Assembly: GCA_964594985.1 (NCBI GenBank)
Contig: CAZQNQ010000024.1
Location: 1 to 64,000, forward strand
Length of the DNA: 64,000 bases
Origin: JADLHS01 sp964594985
GTDB lineage: Bacteria; Verrucomicrobiota; Verrucomicrobiia; Limisphaerales; JADLHS01
Direction of reading: 5' to 3'
Shown here: in pieces, positions 62,785-64,000 of the stretch
How positions within the stretch are numbered: the first letter of the stretch is position 1
Layout: every line of letters starts with the position of its first letter
The notes under the pieces: generated by a model
The model's input: the letters and a program-made list of their open reading frames with translations, nothing else
Database searches by the model: none
What the model was told of the DNA's origin: nothing
Position numbers and translations under genes: made by a program

Positions 62785-63042
62785 CTACTTTGCTGGTTTT
62801 GAAGGCTCTTTATGGGCTTGCTTGATTATTTTGGCCAAATCCACATCCATTGCTCTTGCCACCCGCAAGACCGTTTCCAGCGATGGGATTCTCTGCCCCT
62901 CCTCCATGTACCCAATCGCCTGCTGGGATAAGCCGGAGATTTGCGCCACCGCATACTTTGACAGGCCAAGCCGCTCGCGCTCTTCTTTCAAGAGGCGAAT
63001 GATTCGTACACACTCAGCTTGACTGGCTTTGGCCAATGACAC
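62785..63042 (-). CDS. small XRE-family helix-turn-helix regulator
   Basis: 85 residues from the GTG at 63042. The HTH_3 domain occupies nearly all of it: IRLLKEERERLGLSKYAVAQ, ISGLSQQAIGYMEEGQRIPS and LETVLRVARAMDVDLAKIIK. The frame is open for another 71 codons upstream, but that stretch lies across the start of the divergent gene and has no domain character, so I consider it a shadow. It is divergent from the next gene with about 50 bases between starts, so autoregulation or control of that gene is plausible. Confidence 0.8.
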   Translation of the reverse strand: MSLAKASQAECVRIIRLLKEERERLGLSKYAVAQISGLSQQAIGYMEEGQRIPSLETVLRVARAMDVDLAKIIKQAHKEPSKPAK

Positions 63043-63093
63043 AAAGCACAGTTTGCGAGAAAACCATTTCGCTTTCGGTAACACCTGTTTGCC

Positions 63094-64000
63094 ATGCAAG
63101 AACTTGTTCAAATTACCGCGCAGTATTCCAACGCCGTGTTGGTTGCCATCATACCTTATATTTCCGATTTTGCCGGAAAACTGAATCTGCCGCTCACGCT
63201 TCCGGTGGAGCCAGCCCATGTGGCTTCCTTTCGGTGCGACCCGCGCAAGGATCACGTCGGCGGCATGGTGACGCTGACCAACGATTTCCAGTTCACGTTT
63301 CTGGACGGGCGGGTCTGTGTGTATCGCTCGCCGGACAGTTATTTTTCATTGCAAAACATTGAGGCCGTTCCCGAATTTTATGGCCGCGTTTCGGTGAAGG
63401 AAAAAGAAGCCTTGGCCTTGACGCGAAAAGCCATTGATTCGCTGGGTTACACCGACCTTGTCCCGGAGTTGAAGCAAAAGCCGCTGGTGACGTTGCCGGA
63501 GCGAATCGGCACCAACCAGATTGCCCGCTATCGCTTTCGTTGGATTGACGCGCGCTTTGCCGCCAACAGTTCCCGCCACCCCAATTTCATGCCCGTCGTG
63601 CTGGACGTGGAAGTAAATGCTTCGCAACCCCGCATTGAAATGTTCTCAATGGTTGCTCCACGAACGAGCCGGTCTGCGCCAAAAGTGGATATCGTTCCGC
63701 CCTTGTTGCATCCGAAGCCGGAAGCCACCTCGCCGGAAGATGGCCCGCGCCTGAAATGGCCCACCAACGCTTTTACGGAATCGCTTCTACAAACGCTGCT
63801 GCCGGAAATGTCCGACTATGTTGCCAAAGCGCGCCTGAACCTTTCGCTTCCCCTCACCATCCACGACGTGGATTTGTCCCAATCCTTGTGCGTGACCAAT
63901 GACGGCGACATCCATGTCCAACTATATTTGCAAAACGGCGACCGCTTTAACTACAGTTTCGGTCATATCCGGGCGTTCTATTCCCACGATGCCTTTTACA
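63094..64000 (+). CDS. protein of unknown function, 3' end outside the window
   Basis: At least 302 residues, no stop codon before the window ends. Begins MQELVQITAQYSNAVLVAII. No signal peptide and no motif I recognise. Visible features are alternating beta-type segments (MVTLTNDFQFTFLDGRVCVY), a Pro-rich middle (DIVPPLLHPKPEATSPEDGP) and late DGDIHVQLYLQNGDRFNYSF. Composition and codon use look like the backbone genes. Divergently transcribed from the XRE gene. Confidence 0.7.
   Translation, partial: MQELVQITAQYSNAVLVAIIPYISDFAGKLNLPLTLPVEPAHVASFRCDPRKDHVGGMVTLTNDFQFTFLDGRVCVYRSPDSYFSLQNIEAVPEFYGRVSVKEKEALALTRKAIDSLGYTDLVPELKQKPLVTLPERIGTNQIARYRFRWIDARFAANSSRHPNFMPVVLDVEVNASQPRIEMFSMVAPRTSRSAPKVDIVPPLLHPKPEATSPEDGPRLKWPTNAFTESLLQTLLPEMSDYVAKARLNLSLPLTIHDVDLSQSLCVTNDGDIHVQLYLQNGDRFNYSFGHIRAFYSHDAFY

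Noticed and set aside
61331..63022. 563-codon plus-strand open frame
   Set aside because: It lies opposite the aminotransferase and XRE genes and across a palindromic repeat; no protein-like features.
63043..63255. N-terminal extension of the XRE protein (71 codons)
   Set aside because: It lies across the start of the divergent gene at 63094 and has no domain character; the GTG at 63042 gives a normal compact XRE protein.

Overview
The window looks like Verrucomicrobiota chromosome, probably the Pedosphaerales/Limisphaerales (subdivision 3) side. This is inferred from style and not from a marker gene: several short exported proteins open with a near-identical prepilin leader (FTLIELLVVIAIIAILAA), there are LamG-type secreted proteins (one with a PEP-CTERM tail), TAT-exported sugar hydrolases, three DUF2961/GH172 proteins, and palindromic intergenic repeats.

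1-10.4 kb: an IS110-type transposase lies next to a probable cobalamin riboswitch. The riboswitch precedes a reading frame joining a HupE/UreJ metal permease to a TonB-dependent receptor, then TonB and a small HPCxLC protein. After a prepilin-like protein and a His-rich secreted protein comes a copper set: an HMA protein, SCO1/SenC, a CusF-SCO fusion and a secreted phosphatase-cytochrome c' fusion. The theme is metal and corrinoid uptake plus copper delivery in the envelope.

10.47-42.82 kb: an initiator tRNA gene (fMet, CAT) is followed about 32 kb later by a 31/32 copy of its own 3' end (T-arm, acceptor, CCA and three flanking bases). This is the classic signature of an element integrated into a tRNA gene. 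The bounded stretch is almost entirely carbohydrate catabolism and display: GH127 beta-L-arabinofuranosidase, ribokinase, two ribose-type importers (binding protein plus permease, no ATPase), three GH172 proteins, a GH43/GH32-like five-bladed propeller and a broken relative, a phosphodiesterase with an organophosphate antiporter, a XylR-like AraC regulator, a LuxR regulator with unusual N-terminal repeats, prepilin-like proteins and LamG proteins. No integrase was found. The far end is a scar of a broken vWA membrane protein gene and an IS5-type transposase scrap.

43-46 kb: chromosomal backbone genes ctpA, tsaD and a YkgJ-like cysteine-cluster gene, then a composite palindromic repeat.

46-61 kb: one gene for a 4,993-residue secreted protein. 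It has six near-identical beta-helix-type repeats at the N terminus, then CARDB, Calx-beta, FN3, Ig/cadherin-like and cohesin-like modules. It is most likely an adhesin or surface fibre.

61-64 kb: an aspartate aminotransferase-type enzyme, a palindromic repeat, a small XRE regulator and a divergent gene of unknown function that runs off the window.
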